DNA of 64,000 nucleotides from Pseudomonadota bacterium (GTDB lineage Bacteria; Bdellovibrionota; UBA1018; CAIMNF01): NCBI GenBank assembly GCA_027488515.1, contig JAIYBN010000004.1, positions 551,252 to 615,251 of the forward strand, read 5' to 3'. Shown piece by piece: positions 10,155 to 19,824 of this stretch (position 1 is its first letter; each line of letters starts with the position of its first letter). The notes under the pieces were generated by a model. It saw only the letters and a program-made list of their open reading frames with translations, ran no database searches and was not told where the DNA came from. The position numbers and the translations under genes were made by a program.

Positions 10155-11767
10155 GTCCATTTTCGAATCCCCACCTGCCTGCGGGAGCCTTGGCGCGGAC
10201 CCTCGAGCGCCTCACTCCTTTGTTGAGTCAGATCACCGAAACCACGAGCCTGAACGAACTGGGCCGGGCGATTTTGGATGTCCTGAAGAGGAACCTAGAA
10301 TTCAATTCCACCGGCTTCTATTTCATCAACCAGGAAACCGGGGCGCTCGAATTGATTCATGCCGAAGGACTTTCTCCCGATGAACGCGCAGCTGCGGAAG
10401 CCACTGCCCTGGATCGTCACCCCGGTTGGGTGATCCGGAACAAAACCACCTGGCTGAGCGGGAACGATCCCGAGCCCCAAATGGAATTCCAGAAACGCCT
10501 TCACCTGGCTTCCAGGCTCTACTGCCCGATCCTGTTCCAAGGGGAATGCGTGGGAACGATCGGCGTGGTCTCAGACAAGGAAAACGCCTTCAACACCGAT
10601 CACCGGGCTTACCTCGAGTTCATTTGCAGGATCGTGTCGATCACCTACGAGAACATCGTTCACATGGAAGCGCTTGAGAAAAACCGTGAGCGGATGGATC
10701 AGGCGATCCGTTCTCTCAAGTTCGGGATCTGGGATTGGGACCTGAAAAAGAACGTCCTGATCTGGGATGATTTCATGTACGAACTGTACGAAATCTCGAA
10801 GGGGGAATTCACGGGCGCGTATCAAGCTTTTGAAAAAACCCTTCATCCGGACGATGTGGGAAGGGTTGAGCAAGAATTGGCTGAAACCATCCGCATCAGG
10901 AAGGATTTCAAAGCCGAATTCCGCGTGGTGACCCCTGCCGGAGATGTGAAGCGGATTGCAGCCAGTGCCCGATGCACCTTCGGTGCGGACGGAGCTGTCG
11001 AGCGACTGGTGGGAGCGAACTGGGACGTGACCGAGATCCGTGAAAAAGAGGTCCAGATGCTCCACATCTCGAAAATGTCGAGTTTGGGTGAGATGTCAGC
11101 CGGGATCGCGCACGAAATCAACAATCCTTTGGCCATCATTCTCGGAAAGGCCCAGCATTTGAAATTGATGCTGGCCAAGAACAACCCTCCTCTCGATACA
11201 GTGTCAAAAGGAGTCGAGGTGATCGAGCAGACTTCGAACCGGATCGCCCGGATCGTCAAGGGGCTCCAGATTTTCTCCCGTGACGGTAACCGTGACTCCT
11301 ACGAACGGAAGAGCATCCAAGAAATCATCGAAGACACTGTCAGCTTCTGCCACGCCAAATTCCGGAGCCACCAGACGGAGCTCAAAATCGATCCGGTTCC
11401 CGAGGGCCTTTCGATCGAGTGCCAATCCACCCAGATCTCCCAGGTCCTCCTGAACCTCCTCAACAATGCTTTTGATGCCGTACAGGAATTGGATGAACGC
11501 TGGGTCCGTGTGGCGGTCCAGGATGTCGGAGAGCGGGTGGAGATCAGGGTCTCCGATTCCGGAAGCGGGATTCCAGCCGATGTTGCAAAGAAGATTCTCG
11601 AGCCCTTCTTCACCACCAAGGAGGTCGGCAAGGGCACCGGGCTCGGGCTCAGCATCTCACTCGGGATCGTGAAATCGCATCAAGGTGATTTCAAACTCGA
11701 CCGGAGCCAGCCCCACACCACCTTCGTCGTGACCTTGCCGAAACGCCATGCCCCCCAAAAAGCCTGA
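10151..11767 (+). CDS. GAF-PAS sensor histidine kinase
   Basis: GAF-like N-terminus, PAS, HisKA (SAGIAHEINNPLAII), HATPase N and G boxes (LLNNAFDAV, GKGTGLGLSIS). Confidence 0.92.
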   Translation: MSPFSNPHLPAGALARTLERLTPLLSQITETTSLNELGRAILDVLKRNLEFNSTGFYFINQETGALELIHAEGLSPDERAAAEATALDRHPGWVIRNKTTWLSGNDPEPQMEFQKRLHLASRLYCPILFQGECVGTIGVVSDKENAFNTDHRAYLEFICRIVSITYENIVHMEALEKNRERMDQAIRSLKFGIWDWDLKKNVLIWDDFMYELYEISKGEFTGAYQAFEKTLHPDDVGRVEQELAETIRIRKDFKAEFRVVTPAGDVKRIAASARCTFGADGAVERLVGANWDVTEIREKEVQMLHISKMSSLGEMSAGIAHEINNPLAIILGKAQHLKLMLAKNNPPLDTVSKGVEVIEQTSNRIARIVKGLQIFSRDGNRDSYERKSIQEIIEDTVSFCHAKFRSHQTELKIDPVPEGLSIECQSTQISQVLLNLLNNAFDAVQELDERWVRVAVQDVGERVEIRVSDSGSGIPADVAKKILEPFFTTKEVGKGTGLGLSISLGIVKSHQGDFKLDRSQPHTTFVVTLPKRHAPQKA

Positions 11768-12062
11768 AACCGACTCCCTCCGCGCTGAACTGGAAAAATC
11801 ACTGGGCCCGGCCGAATGGTCCCTCATCCGGAAGCAGATGCCAAAAGATACGGTCATCGTGGTGGCGCCGTCCCTGGAACTGATCGAAGTCGCCTTGGCT
11901 GTGGCCAAAAACGAAGAGTCCCGGGTCAAAGCATGGATCGAGTCCGGTGAAATCACCAAACCCGATCTTGACATGCTTTCAAGCTGGGAGAAGACCCAAG
12001 ACCGCACCTTTTTGTGTGTCGTGGTCCATCCCTTCGTTTTGATCCAGAAGTTCGGAAATTAA
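11748..12062 (+). CDS. DUF2288-like protein
   Basis: 104 aa with C-terminal LCVVVHPFVLIQ; overlaps kinase 3' end by 20 nt. Confidence 0.6.
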   Translation: MPPKKPETDSLRAELEKSLGPAEWSLIRKQMPKDTVIVVAPSLELIEVALAVAKNEESRVKAWIESGEITKPDLDMLSSWEKTQDRTFLCVVVHPFVLIQKFGN

Positions 12063-13474
12063 AGGTTCGTCAGCGAAAGATCGGTCCGCAGGCGGGTCTC
12101 ACCCACGGTGACGACCTTGCTCGAACGCTTCAAGCCTGGAGCCTCGACACTGATCTCATACTGCCCGGGGTTGAGGATCACGGTATAGAAGCCTTCTGCA
12201 GCAGGGCGAACCTTCTGTTTGAAGGACCCTCCGACAGAACGGATTTCGAGGTTGGCATTCTGCACACCCATTCCGCTCGGACCACGGACCTGCCCGTAAA
12301 CGGAGGCCCCGTCCATGCGGGACAGGAGGTACTTCCATCCTGCGCGCTGACCGGTGACCGTCTTGTCCCTCCACTGGGCGTAAGAAGGTTGGAAGCCCTG
12401 GGAGGTCGAATTGACTTCGATCACGTAGGGAATCACTCCTGCAACGGCGTAGTGCCAGTCGATGTCCCCGCCATCCACCGAGTAAAGCAACTCGGGTGCG
12501 GTTCCGGCACGGTAGGTCCCACGCCCGTCGTCTTTCACGAGCTTCGTCGCAAGTTCCTTGCCGATTTTCTCGACCACCTCATGGGTCTCGGTCTTCTGAC
12601 CGGCGCAGCCGTAAGGGTAAATCACGATCTCGCTGTAGGAGTGGTAGGAAATCGAAAACACAGGACGGATGCTCGACACGAAGTTCATCATGACTTGGGT
12701 CTCGGGTTCGGACCCTGCACTGTCACCCCGGAAGTCCTGCGCCCAGCGGGAGCCGCTCGAACCGCGACAGCTGTTCCAGGCAAAAGGATAGTTCCGGTTG
12801 ATGTCGACCCCGTATCCACCGCGGGCGTTCTTGCGCCACATGGAGTCGCTGGTCCAGACCAGGTTGTTCCCGTCCACGTTGAACATGGGAATCACATCGA
12901 TCACATAGTTCCGGAGCCACTGGGTGATCTGGGCGTCTTTGCCATACCCTTGGAGGAGCTGGTCGATGATGTCGAGGCCCACTTCCGAGGTCATCACCTC
13001 ACGGGCGTGGTGCATGGAATTGAAGAACACGTGGGGTTTGGATGCGGTCGCCTTCGAGGCGTTCTCGGTGATCTGGATCGCCCAGATGTCACGGCCTTGG
13101 AGGGATTTTCCGATGGAAACGAGTTTTGTGATCGAAGGATAGGCTGCCGCGAACTGCTTCAACGCCGACTCGATCTTGGTCGGGTTCTGATAGCGGGAAT
13201 CGGGAGCCGAGGAGTCCACTTTTTCGAGAATTTCACGGAAACGGAAACCATTCCGGGAAAGCCATTCGGACTGTGCGGGATTCACGAGCAAATCGGCTTC
13301 ACGGGTGTCGAGATTCACACCGGCCACGTCGATCGACTGGCTCTGGATGCGCTTCATCCCCTCACGGTAGTCGGACAACTGAACCCGGACCAGACGGTTG
13401 CCAGTGGAGTGGGCCTCGACAGGACGGCCGGACAGGACAGTGAATGCTAGCAAAAGAACGATGAATGATCTCAT
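12059..13474 (-). CDS. Secreted M14-family zinc carboxypeptidase
   Basis: Signal peptide MRSFIVLLLAFTVLSG; HHAREVMTSE zinc motif, GVDINRNYPFAW, SYHSYSEIVIYPYG. Confidence 0.93.
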   Translation of the reverse strand: MRSFIVLLLAFTVLSGRPVEAHSTGNRLVRVQLSDYREGMKRIQSQSIDVAGVNLDTREADLLVNPAQSEWLSRNGFRFREILEKVDSSAPDSRYQNPTKIESALKQFAAAYPSITKLVSIGKSLQGRDIWAIQITENASKATASKPHVFFNSMHHAREVMTSEVGLDIIDQLLQGYGKDAQITQWLRNYVIDVIPMFNVDGNNLVWTSDSMWRKNARGGYGVDINRNYPFAWNSCRGSSGSRWAQDFRGDSAGSEPETQVMMNFVSSIRPVFSISYHSYSEIVIYPYGCAGQKTETHEVVEKIGKELATKLVKDDGRGTYRAGTAPELLYSVDGGDIDWHYAVAGVIPYVIEVNSTSQGFQPSYAQWRDKTVTGQRAGWKYLLSRMDGASVYGQVRGPSGMGVQNANLEIRSVGGSFKQKVRPAAEGFYTVILNPGQYEISVEAPGLKRSSKVVTVGETRLRTDLSLTNL

Positions 13475-13559
13475 TGTGGATTCCCCCAGTGGCGAGAGTG
13501 TCTCTGAAGGAATGCGGAGTTTCAACCGCTTTCTGCAGGCACGCCTGCCGGGCGCGTCA

Positions 13560-14063
13560 TCACTTCTTCGAGTTCCGGATGGCCCGGAATGCCGCCGCCC
13601 TCAACTCCTCGTCGGAACCCTGGATGAGCTCCCGGTGCACCTCGTGTCGGACGCGTTCCTTCACCCCCGCACTTAATTTCGAACGGAGCAACCCCAGAAA
13701 CCCCGGCTCGGCCACCATGACGAGCTCGGTGAACTCGTGGTGCCCGAGAGCCTCCTCGAGTCTCCGGGCCACAGCGCCCGCGAAGTGTTCCACATTCCGT
13801 TCGGCGTGGTGGAAGGTCCGGTCCAGGGAGTGCCGGATGGTTCCGCCCCCGCTGCTTGACATGCCCGAACCGGGACGGTCGGAGTCGAAGTCGCTCTCCA
13901 TCCGACTCCCGGCCGGATTCTCCAGGCGGTCCACAAACTGGAAGTGCTGGTCAGGAAGGTCCTTGTAAAAGACCGCTCCGGTCTGATTGGCGAAGACGAA
14001 CCAACGGGACTTCCGTTCTTTGACCGTATGATCCCTGAAATAGTTTCCGGCACCTGTTCTCAT
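13560..14063 (-). CDS. Host attachment protein family (baeRF-like)
   Basis: SRWFVFANQTGAVFYKD, HHAERNVEHFAGAVARRLEEAL, LVMVAEPGFLGLLRSKL; pattern of the family annotated 'required for attachment to host cells'; start at ATG 14063. Confidence 0.7.
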   Translation of the reverse strand: MRTGAGNYFRDHTVKERKSRWFVFANQTGAVFYKDLPDQHFQFVDRLENPAGSRMESDFDSDRPGSGMSSSGGGTIRHSLDRTFHHAERNVEHFAGAVARRLEEALGHHEFTELVMVAEPGFLGLLRSKLSAGVKERVRHEVHRELIQGSDEELRAAAFRAIRNSKK

Positions 14064-14070
14064 GGAATCC

Positions 14071-14529
14071 TCACAGGAGGTGTGGACGGCGTTCGGTTTC
14101 CACCTCGTGCTGACGGTCGGAAACTTTGACGACGAGTTCCAGTTCGTCCGCAAGAACCGCCAGCAACTCGTGACTGGTCACGATTCCGGAAAGGCTCCCC
14201 GTTCCGTCAACGAGCGGAATCCGGTTGATCCCGTGTTGCTTCATCAGATTGAGCACATGATAAAAGCTGTCGCTGATTTTCGCCGAAACGAACTCGGACG
14301 ACATGACGTCACGGACCAGAACGCCGTCCGGAGGAATCCCGAAAGCACAAGTGGACACGACAATGTCCCGATCGGTCAGCACCCCCACGGGGACCTCCCG
14401 GATGCCCTCTTTCCTCACCACCACCAGGCTACCCACGTGGCGGTCTCGCATCAGCTTGGACGCTTCTTTCAGATTTTCGGCCCCGGATACGGTGACCACT
14501 TTACGATTGGCAATTTTCTCGAGAATCAC
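14071..14529 (-). CDS. Tandem CBS-domain protein
   Basis: MRDRHVGSLVVV, GVLTDRDIVVS, MKQHGINRIPLVDGTGSLSGIVTSHELL; SD AAGGAGA then GTG 14529. Confidence 0.88.
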   Translation of the reverse strand: MILEKIANRKVVTVSGAENLKEASKLMRDRHVGSLVVVRKEGIREVPVGVLTDRDIVVSTCAFGIPPDGVLVRDVMSSEFVSAKISDSFYHVLNLMKQHGINRIPLVDGTGSLSGIVTSHELLAVLADELELVVKVSDRQHEVETERRPHLL

Positions 14530-14554
14530 GATTCTTTCTCCTTGGCATGATGAG

Positions 14555-14588
14555 CCCGGTCCGGAAACCACGAAGGCTCCGGACCGGG
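14555..14588. repeat. Perfect 10-bp inverted repeat upstream of the CBS gene
   Basis: CCCGGTCCGG (14555-14564), 14-nt loop, CCGGACCGGG (14579-14588). Confidence 0.75.
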
Positions 14589-14900
14589 TGGCAGTCAAAT
14601 CACTGGTTCAACCGCCGTTCCGGGCTCAGGGCCCGGGACTGACACTCCCCGGAGGGAGCGGGTTCACGAACAAGACACTCAGTCGTTTTTGGATCTCTCC
14701 ATAAGCACACCACCTGCCTTCCAGCCGCTCGTGCCGCCGGAGAAGAGAGCAAGGGAGGTGCCAGTGGTCCGCCCCTTGAATCTCAGGTGCTTACAGGATC
14801 AGGCAACCCGATGACGGGACGTTTTCCTCTCCCGACGGGACAATGGATTTATGACGCGTCAGGGCTTTTATCCGCGGAGTCCTTCTCATATGATTCCTTC

Positions 14901-15293
14901 ATGAGTCTGTTCCTGCCTTTCATCGCTCAAGGATTTCTCGCCGGTGTCGCTCTCGCCTCCACCCCACCCCTTCAGTGGGTGGATCTTGAACCGGGAATCC
15001 TCGTCAAACTCTCCGCCCCGTTGACGGTCACTCCCTCACTTCAATTTGAAAAGGGGGCGAGATTCGCCGTCAATCATTCGGAGCCGCTCCCTGCCATCAA
15101 GGTCCAGCTGCTGAAACTCCGCCATTATCCGTGTCAGGGGGACCTGGCGGAGAAGCGTGTGGAAATGACGATCCTCGATTCCGGCCAGGGCTTCGAGATG
15201 GAAAAGGGATGTGAGATCTCGCTCTATCACGAGTACCACGAGTTTTATCGCCCGAGTCTCTTCGAACAGCTCCTCGAACGGGAAGATCAGTGA
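14901..15293 (+). CDS. Hypothetical secreted protein
   Basis: 130 aa, hydrophobic N-terminus MSLFLPFIAQGFLAGVALA; TATGAT exactly 6 nt upstream of ATG. Confidence 0.65.
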   Translation: MSLFLPFIAQGFLAGVALASTPPLQWVDLEPGILVKLSAPLTVTPSLQFEKGARFAVNHSEPLPAIKVQLLKLRHYPCQGDLAEKRVEMTILDSGQGFEMEKGCEISLYHEYHEFYRPSLFEQLLEREDQ

Positions 15294-15781
15294 GCCTTCC
15301 CTGGCAGGTCCCCTTCAGGCCGGAGTCTGAATTCGGTCACCTCACCCGACCGAGATTCTTGAATTGGGAAAAAAGCTTCGTTTCCGGTCCCGAGAGCCCG
15401 CTCTTCGAAGTATCGCATTGGAAGTCTCCGGAAACTCCGGACTGGCTTCTGACCAAAGTTTCGTTCAAGCCCCGGGCCGAAGGCCCTCCCGGCCACGTAC
15501 ATGGCGGAGCCTCGGCAGGCTTGCTCGACGAGGTGATGGGAGTGCTCGCCTGGGATAGGGATCACACTTGCGTGACCCGTTCACTCCAAGTTCATTACTC
15601 ACGGGCCCTTCCGATCGGATTGGAAGCCAGGGTGTTCACCCGATTGGTGAAGGTCGAGTCGCGCACACTTGAGGTGCATTCCACCGTTTACAACCAGGAC
15701 GCACTCCCCTTCGTTTCGTGCCAGGGGATTTTTCACATCCTGAGTGAAGAGCAACTCGCGAGATTCAAAAACGGGTTCTGA
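15290..15781 (+). CDS. PaaI-like hotdog thioesterase
   Basis: 163 aa; GHVHGGASAGLLDEVMG hotdog motif. Confidence 0.82.
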   Translation: MSLPWQVPFRPESEFGHLTRPRFLNWEKSFVSGPESPLFEVSHWKSPETPDWLLTKVSFKPRAEGPPGHVHGGASAGLLDEVMGVLAWDRDHTCVTRSLQVHYSRALPIGLEARVFTRLVKVESRTLEVHSTVYNQDALPFVSCQGIFHILSEEQLARFKNGF

Positions 15782-16238
15782 GCAGGTTACGGTTTCCGGC
15801 TTCGAGAGCGGGGCCCGGCTGGACCAGCTTCTCATTCAATCCCTCGGTCCGCCCCCCCAGCACGGCCAAAAGGACATCGCCGAAAGCGAGAATCCCCTCA
15901 AAGCGGGACTTGTCCCCCGTGCGAAGATCGGTGAATTCGACATCGAAAAAATCGCCATCCGAGTAAGAGGATTCTTCGATCCGGATTTCAAAAGGATGAG
16001 CGGCCACGCGGGCACGGGCCACTCCCGGAGCAGTCACTTTCACTTCCGGGCAATGACTCTGGAGCGCGTGATAAACTTTCTGTTTCCGGTCGTTCAGCGT
16101 GTACGGCAGGACCACGCAATTCCGGACCCGGTCGATCAGATAGCCCAGCACCTTCGGGGAGATGCCGGATTCGTCCGCGCGAGCCGGGGACGGAAGCAGG
16201 GTCAGGAAACTGAGAAGAACGAGGACTTGAACTTTCAT
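15765..16238 (-). CDS. Hypothetical secreted protein
   Basis: 157 aa with signal peptide MKVQVLVLLSFLTLLPSPARA; SD AAGGAGG. Confidence 0.65.
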   Translation of the reverse strand: MKVQVLVLLSFLTLLPSPARADESGISPKVLGYLIDRVRNCVVLPYTLNDRKQKVYHALQSHCPEVKVTAPGVARARVAAHPFEIRIEESSYSDGDFFDVEFTDLRTGDKSRFEGILAFGDVLLAVLGGRTEGLNEKLVQPGPALEAGNRNLLRTRF

Positions 16239-16302
16239 GGCCTCCTTCTACCCCCGAATGGATATGAACAAAAGTCATTTTATGTGATAGTATTATTCCA
16301 AT

Positions 16303-17172
16303 ATGGAATTGAAGAATTTGGAGATCCTGAAGAGCCTGGTGGAAGACCCCCACATGAGTCGGACCTCCGACCGATTCCGGATGACCCAGTCCGCCCTTTC
16401 CAAGCGCCTGCAAAACCTGGAGGCGGAACTCGGTGTGAGACTTTTCGACCGGAGGGGGCCTCGCGGACTCGAGCCGACACCGGCCGCCCGGGAGCTGGCC
16501 CGGATGGCAGAACAGTTATTGTTGTCGTGGGATTCAGGCCTGAGAAAGATCCACCAGCACCAGGACGAGCCCGAACATTTCGGGATTGTCGGACCCCAGA
16601 TCTTCATGCGGGAGGTCCTGCTTCCGTGGTGGTCCGGAAGGAACGGAGTCCATCCGGGCTTGTGCCTGGATGTCCATGTCTCGGCACTTTCCCGGGTTTC
16701 CTTCGAGCTCGTACAGGCCGGTCTGGATGCCGGAATTCTTGAACATCAAGAGGACTTGAGTGATTTCATCTGCAAACCGGTGTTCACCGAGCAATGGGGA
16801 ATCGTCTCTCATCCGGGAGCGCCACTGGATCCCGAGCGTCGGGCCTCCTTGGGGGAATGGTCCTGGTGCACGCTCTCGAGTCAGACGAATCCGGTCGATG
16901 AGTGGCTGGTCCGTAGGCAAAAGATGGCCCCACCCGTGTATCGTCTGTACTGGAACGATCTGGCGGCCCTGGCAGGATTCGTTGCGGCCAATCCGAAAAC
17001 GGCCACTGTACTGCCCTTGCACACTTGCAAGAAAGCCGTGGAAGCCGGGGCACTACGCTTCACACCCCTCGGCAAGGGCTCGAACCGCACACTTTACCTG
17101 GCTTGGCGCAGGAGCCACCCGCACAAGAAGTTCATTCACGAGCTTTTGAAGCTCGGTGAATCTTACTCCTGA
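16303..17172 (+). CDS. LysR-family transcriptional regulator
   Basis: N-terminal wHTH (FRMTQSALSKRLQNLEAELGVRLFDRRGPRGLEPT) and periplasmic-binding-like effector domain. Confidence 0.9.
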   Translation: MELKNLEILKSLVEDPHMSRTSDRFRMTQSALSKRLQNLEAELGVRLFDRRGPRGLEPTPAARELARMAEQLLLSWDSGLRKIHQHQDEPEHFGIVGPQIFMREVLLPWWSGRNGVHPGLCLDVHVSALSRVSFELVQAGLDAGILEHQEDLSDFICKPVFTEQWGIVSHPGAPLDPERRASLGEWSWCTLSSQTNPVDEWLVRRQKMAPPVYRLYWNDLAALAGFVAANPKTATVLPLHTCKKAVEAGALRFTPLGKGSNRTLYLAWRRSHPHKKFIHELLKLGESYS

Positions 17173-17945
17173 CAGATGTTCCGGAGCGAGACCGTGAATT
17201 CGACCCTGCGATTGCGCGAATCATCCGAGGCGATCCCCCGACTGTTCATGCTCCATGCACGTCTGGAGGCGATTCCCCGCGGACAAAAGCGGGCCTCGTC
17301 CATACGTTGATTTTTCACGAAGTAGTTCATCACTGAAATGGCCCGCTCGGTGGAGAACAGGTACGGATCTTCCCCGGAAATCGGCGGTTTCTTGTCCAGA
17401 TGACCCTCGATCAGGACATTCCCTTGCACTTTCTGGAAGGTCTTGGCCAGCTGTTCGAGTCGTTTGTGGGCTTCCTTTTTGAGCTCGGTACCCCCCGGCA
17501 CGAACAAGTCGTCTCCGGGAATCGAGAATTTCAACACTTCGACATCCGAATCGAGCTCCAGTCCGAACGTGACATCACCGAGCTTGGATTCGATTTCTTC
17601 TTTCAGGTCTCTCAGCGGTTGCTGGACCAGATCATCCGGTACCGCCCCCTCGGCCCCTTTGTTCATCGAATCCCCCTGACCGTAACGCTCCCCGAGCGGA
17701 ATGGCTTCAGTGGTTTTCTCATCCCTGCCCTTGTTGTAGGGAGTGTTGGGGTGATTGAAGTAGTGCGAGACGATCGACTTGGTCTCCTCGTCCGCGCTGG
17801 TGAGCCAAAGCACGAGGAAGAAGGCCATCATGGCAGTCACGAAATCGGCGTAAGCGACCTTCCAGGCTCCACCATGGCCACCGCCATGTCCTCCCTGGAC
17901 TTTTTTGATGACGATCGTAACGCCTTTTTCTTTGTCTTTAGCCAC
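17163..17945 (-). CDS. motB: Flagellar motor protein MotB
   Basis: AWKVAYADFVTAMMAFFLVLWL plug/TM plus OmpA-like C-terminus (LIEGHLDKKP, STERAISVMNYF). Confidence 0.93.
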   Translation of the reverse strand: MAKDKEKGVTIVIKKVQGGHGGGHGGAWKVAYADFVTAMMAFFLVLWLTSADEETKSIVSHYFNHPNTPYNKGRDEKTTEAIPLGERYGQGDSMNKGAEGAVPDDLVQQPLRDLKEEIESKLGDVTFGLELDSDVEVLKFSIPGDDLFVPGGTELKKEAHKRLEQLAKTFQKVQGNVLIEGHLDKKPPISGEDPYLFSTERAISVMNYFVKNQRMDEARFCPRGIASRRAWSMNSRGIASDDSRNRRVEFTVSLRNICQE

Positions 17946-17959
17946 GCTTCAGTCCCCGA

Positions 17960-18817
17960 TCACGCCGCGGCCTTTTGGCCCGAGGTCGCCTTGTCCACTT
18001 CGTCGAAGCTCGGACGGACCCCCGGAGGGACGGTCCGACGGGCGAACTCCACGCAAACCTTCGGCGCACATTCCTTGGCGAGAGCCAGGACGGCTGATTT
18101 GATCACATCGATGTATTTGCCGGCATCGTGGATGTCCGCTTCGATCTTGGTGGCGAGGGGTTGCATGAATCCGTAAGAGATCAGAATCCCGATGAAGGTT
18201 CCGACGAGAGCGGCCGCCACGTTCCGACCGATCGCCTCTTTACCTTCGGAGAGGGCTCCCATGGTGATCACGACCCCGAGAACCGCTGCCACGATCCCGA
18301 GACCGGGCATCGCATCCCCGAGCTTGGTGATGATGGTGGGAGCATGGAGTTCCTCTTCGTGAGCCGCCTTGATGTCCTTGTCCATCAGATCTTCAAGATC
18401 GTAGGGGCTCATCGGGGAGGACACCTGCACTTTGAGGGTGTCGCACAAGAAGTGCAGTGCATGGTGATTCGCCAGCACTCCGGGATAGCGTTTGAAGATT
18501 TCAGATGAACCCGGGTTTTCAACGTGGGGTTCGAGAGAGAGGGGGTTCGTCTTCACCACCTTGCAGAGTTCGTACAAACACATGAGCAATTCGAGATACT
18601 GCTCCTTGGTGTTGGGTTTGGATTTCAAGGCATGAAGAATCGCGTGAATGATGCCTTTGATCTGGGCCGGTGAGTTCCCGATGACGAGAGCTCCCGCCGC
18701 CGCGCCGAAAATGATGAGGAATTCGGTGGGTTGGTTCAACACCATGATGTTCCCATGGTGGAGCACATAGCCCCCGAGCACGCATCCGATCACGATGATA
18801 CCGCCGACGATTACCAT
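17960..18817 (-). CDS. motA: Flagellar motor protein MotA
   Basis: LGDAMPGLGIVAAVLGVVITMG, IGRNVAAALVGTFIGILISYG; adjacent to motB. Confidence 0.95.
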   Translation of the reverse strand: MVIVGGIIVIGCVLGGYVLHHGNIMVLNQPTEFLIIFGAAAGALVIGNSPAQIKGIIHAILHALKSKPNTKEQYLELLMCLYELCKVVKTNPLSLEPHVENPGSSEIFKRYPGVLANHHALHFLCDTLKVQVSSPMSPYDLEDLMDKDIKAAHEEELHAPTIITKLGDAMPGLGIVAAVLGVVITMGALSEGKEAIGRNVAAALVGTFIGILISYGFMQPLATKIEADIHDAGKYIDVIKSAVLALAKECAPKVCVEFARRTVPPGVRPSFDEVDKATSGQKAAA

Positions 18818-18966
18818 AGTTTCTCCTCTTCCGTTTATCGGTCCCCGCGTGCAAAAACTTGACAGCCGGGACGGCCCTCCGGGGAGACTACCCCCTCAAC
18901 GTGCTGCAATCATGGTGGAATTGTCCGGTTTTCTTCTTGAGATTGCTTTGCTATGGTGCAGAGCGC

Positions 18967-19824
18967 ATGTTGCCTTTCCCATTACTCCTGTTCTGGATCG
19001 CCCGGGCCGATGCGGCTCCGGAGTTGGGTTGTATCCGGATTCCCGATTCAGAATGCTCTGCCGAGCTCTGCTTGCTCGAGCCGACCGGAGGTTATTCGCG
19101 CCCGACAGCTTGGATTTCGGTTCCGCGGACCCCCGTCAAAAGATTCCGGATCCACCTCCACGGCTGGACCCAGAACGCCACAGGACAGGCACTGAATCCT
19201 TCATTCGACTTCGCCTGGCCGTCCGGACACACTCCCGATGCCCGAGACGTGCTCAAAATGGCCCTGGCCTATGGCATGCACCGTGACGTTTGCGAGGCGG
19301 ATGCCGAAACCGTGTTGATGCCCTTGAGTCGGGGGCATGTGGATGATTACCGGTTCCACTTCAAGACGCCTGCCGACCTCACCCGGTGGAAGAGTGCAGT
19401 GACCGGAGTGCTCTTGGAGACCGGGGCGGTGCTGGAAACCTCTACCCCGCCCTGGACCCTGAGCGCCCACAGTGGCGGAGGGGCGGTCGCAGCCCGATCG
19501 ATCGGTCCCGAGGGACTTTCACCGGATCGGGTGATCCTCCTCGATGCCACCTACGATTCCAACACTGCCGCATTCTTCCAACGATGGCTGAGCGGAAACC
19601 CGGATCCGCTGAAGCCCAGAACGCTGGAGGTGGTCTCCGTGACCGCACCCACCGCCAAACATTCCCGGACCATTTCCCTCACAGGTCCCGCAGAAACCGA
19701 CGGCTTCACACGGACTGTGAAAACACCCACTGCGACTCTCGTCAGGGAGATCCGCAATGATCTGAAGTTCGACCATTATTCGATCGTCCCCGCTCGCTGG
19801 GACATCGACAAAAGGAGACCCTGA
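18967..19824 (+). CDS. Secreted alpha/beta-hydrolase-like protein
   Basis: Signal peptide MLPFPLLLFWIARADA; RIHLHGWTQN, LSAHSGGGAVAAR nucleophile elbow. Confidence 0.5.
   Translation: MLPFPLLLFWIARADAAPELGCIRIPDSECSAELCLLEPTGGYSRPTAWISVPRTPVKRFRIHLHGWTQNATGQALNPSFDFAWPSGHTPDARDVLKMALAYGMHRDVCEADAETVLMPLSRGHVDDYRFHFKTPADLTRWKSAVTGVLLETGAVLETSTPPWTLSAHSGGGAVAARSIGPEGLSPDRVILLDATYDSNTAAFFQRWLSGNPDPLKPRTLEVVSVTAPTAKHSRTISLTGPAETDGFTRTVKTPTATLVREIRNDLKFDHYSIVPARWDIDKRRP

Noticed and set aside
14700-14795. Possible tRNA or SRP RNA (7-bp end pairing, GCCGGAGAAGAGAGC)
   Set aside because: No TTCGAAT arm with a paired T-stem, and the conserved GGAA/AGCAG SRP loop is not present.
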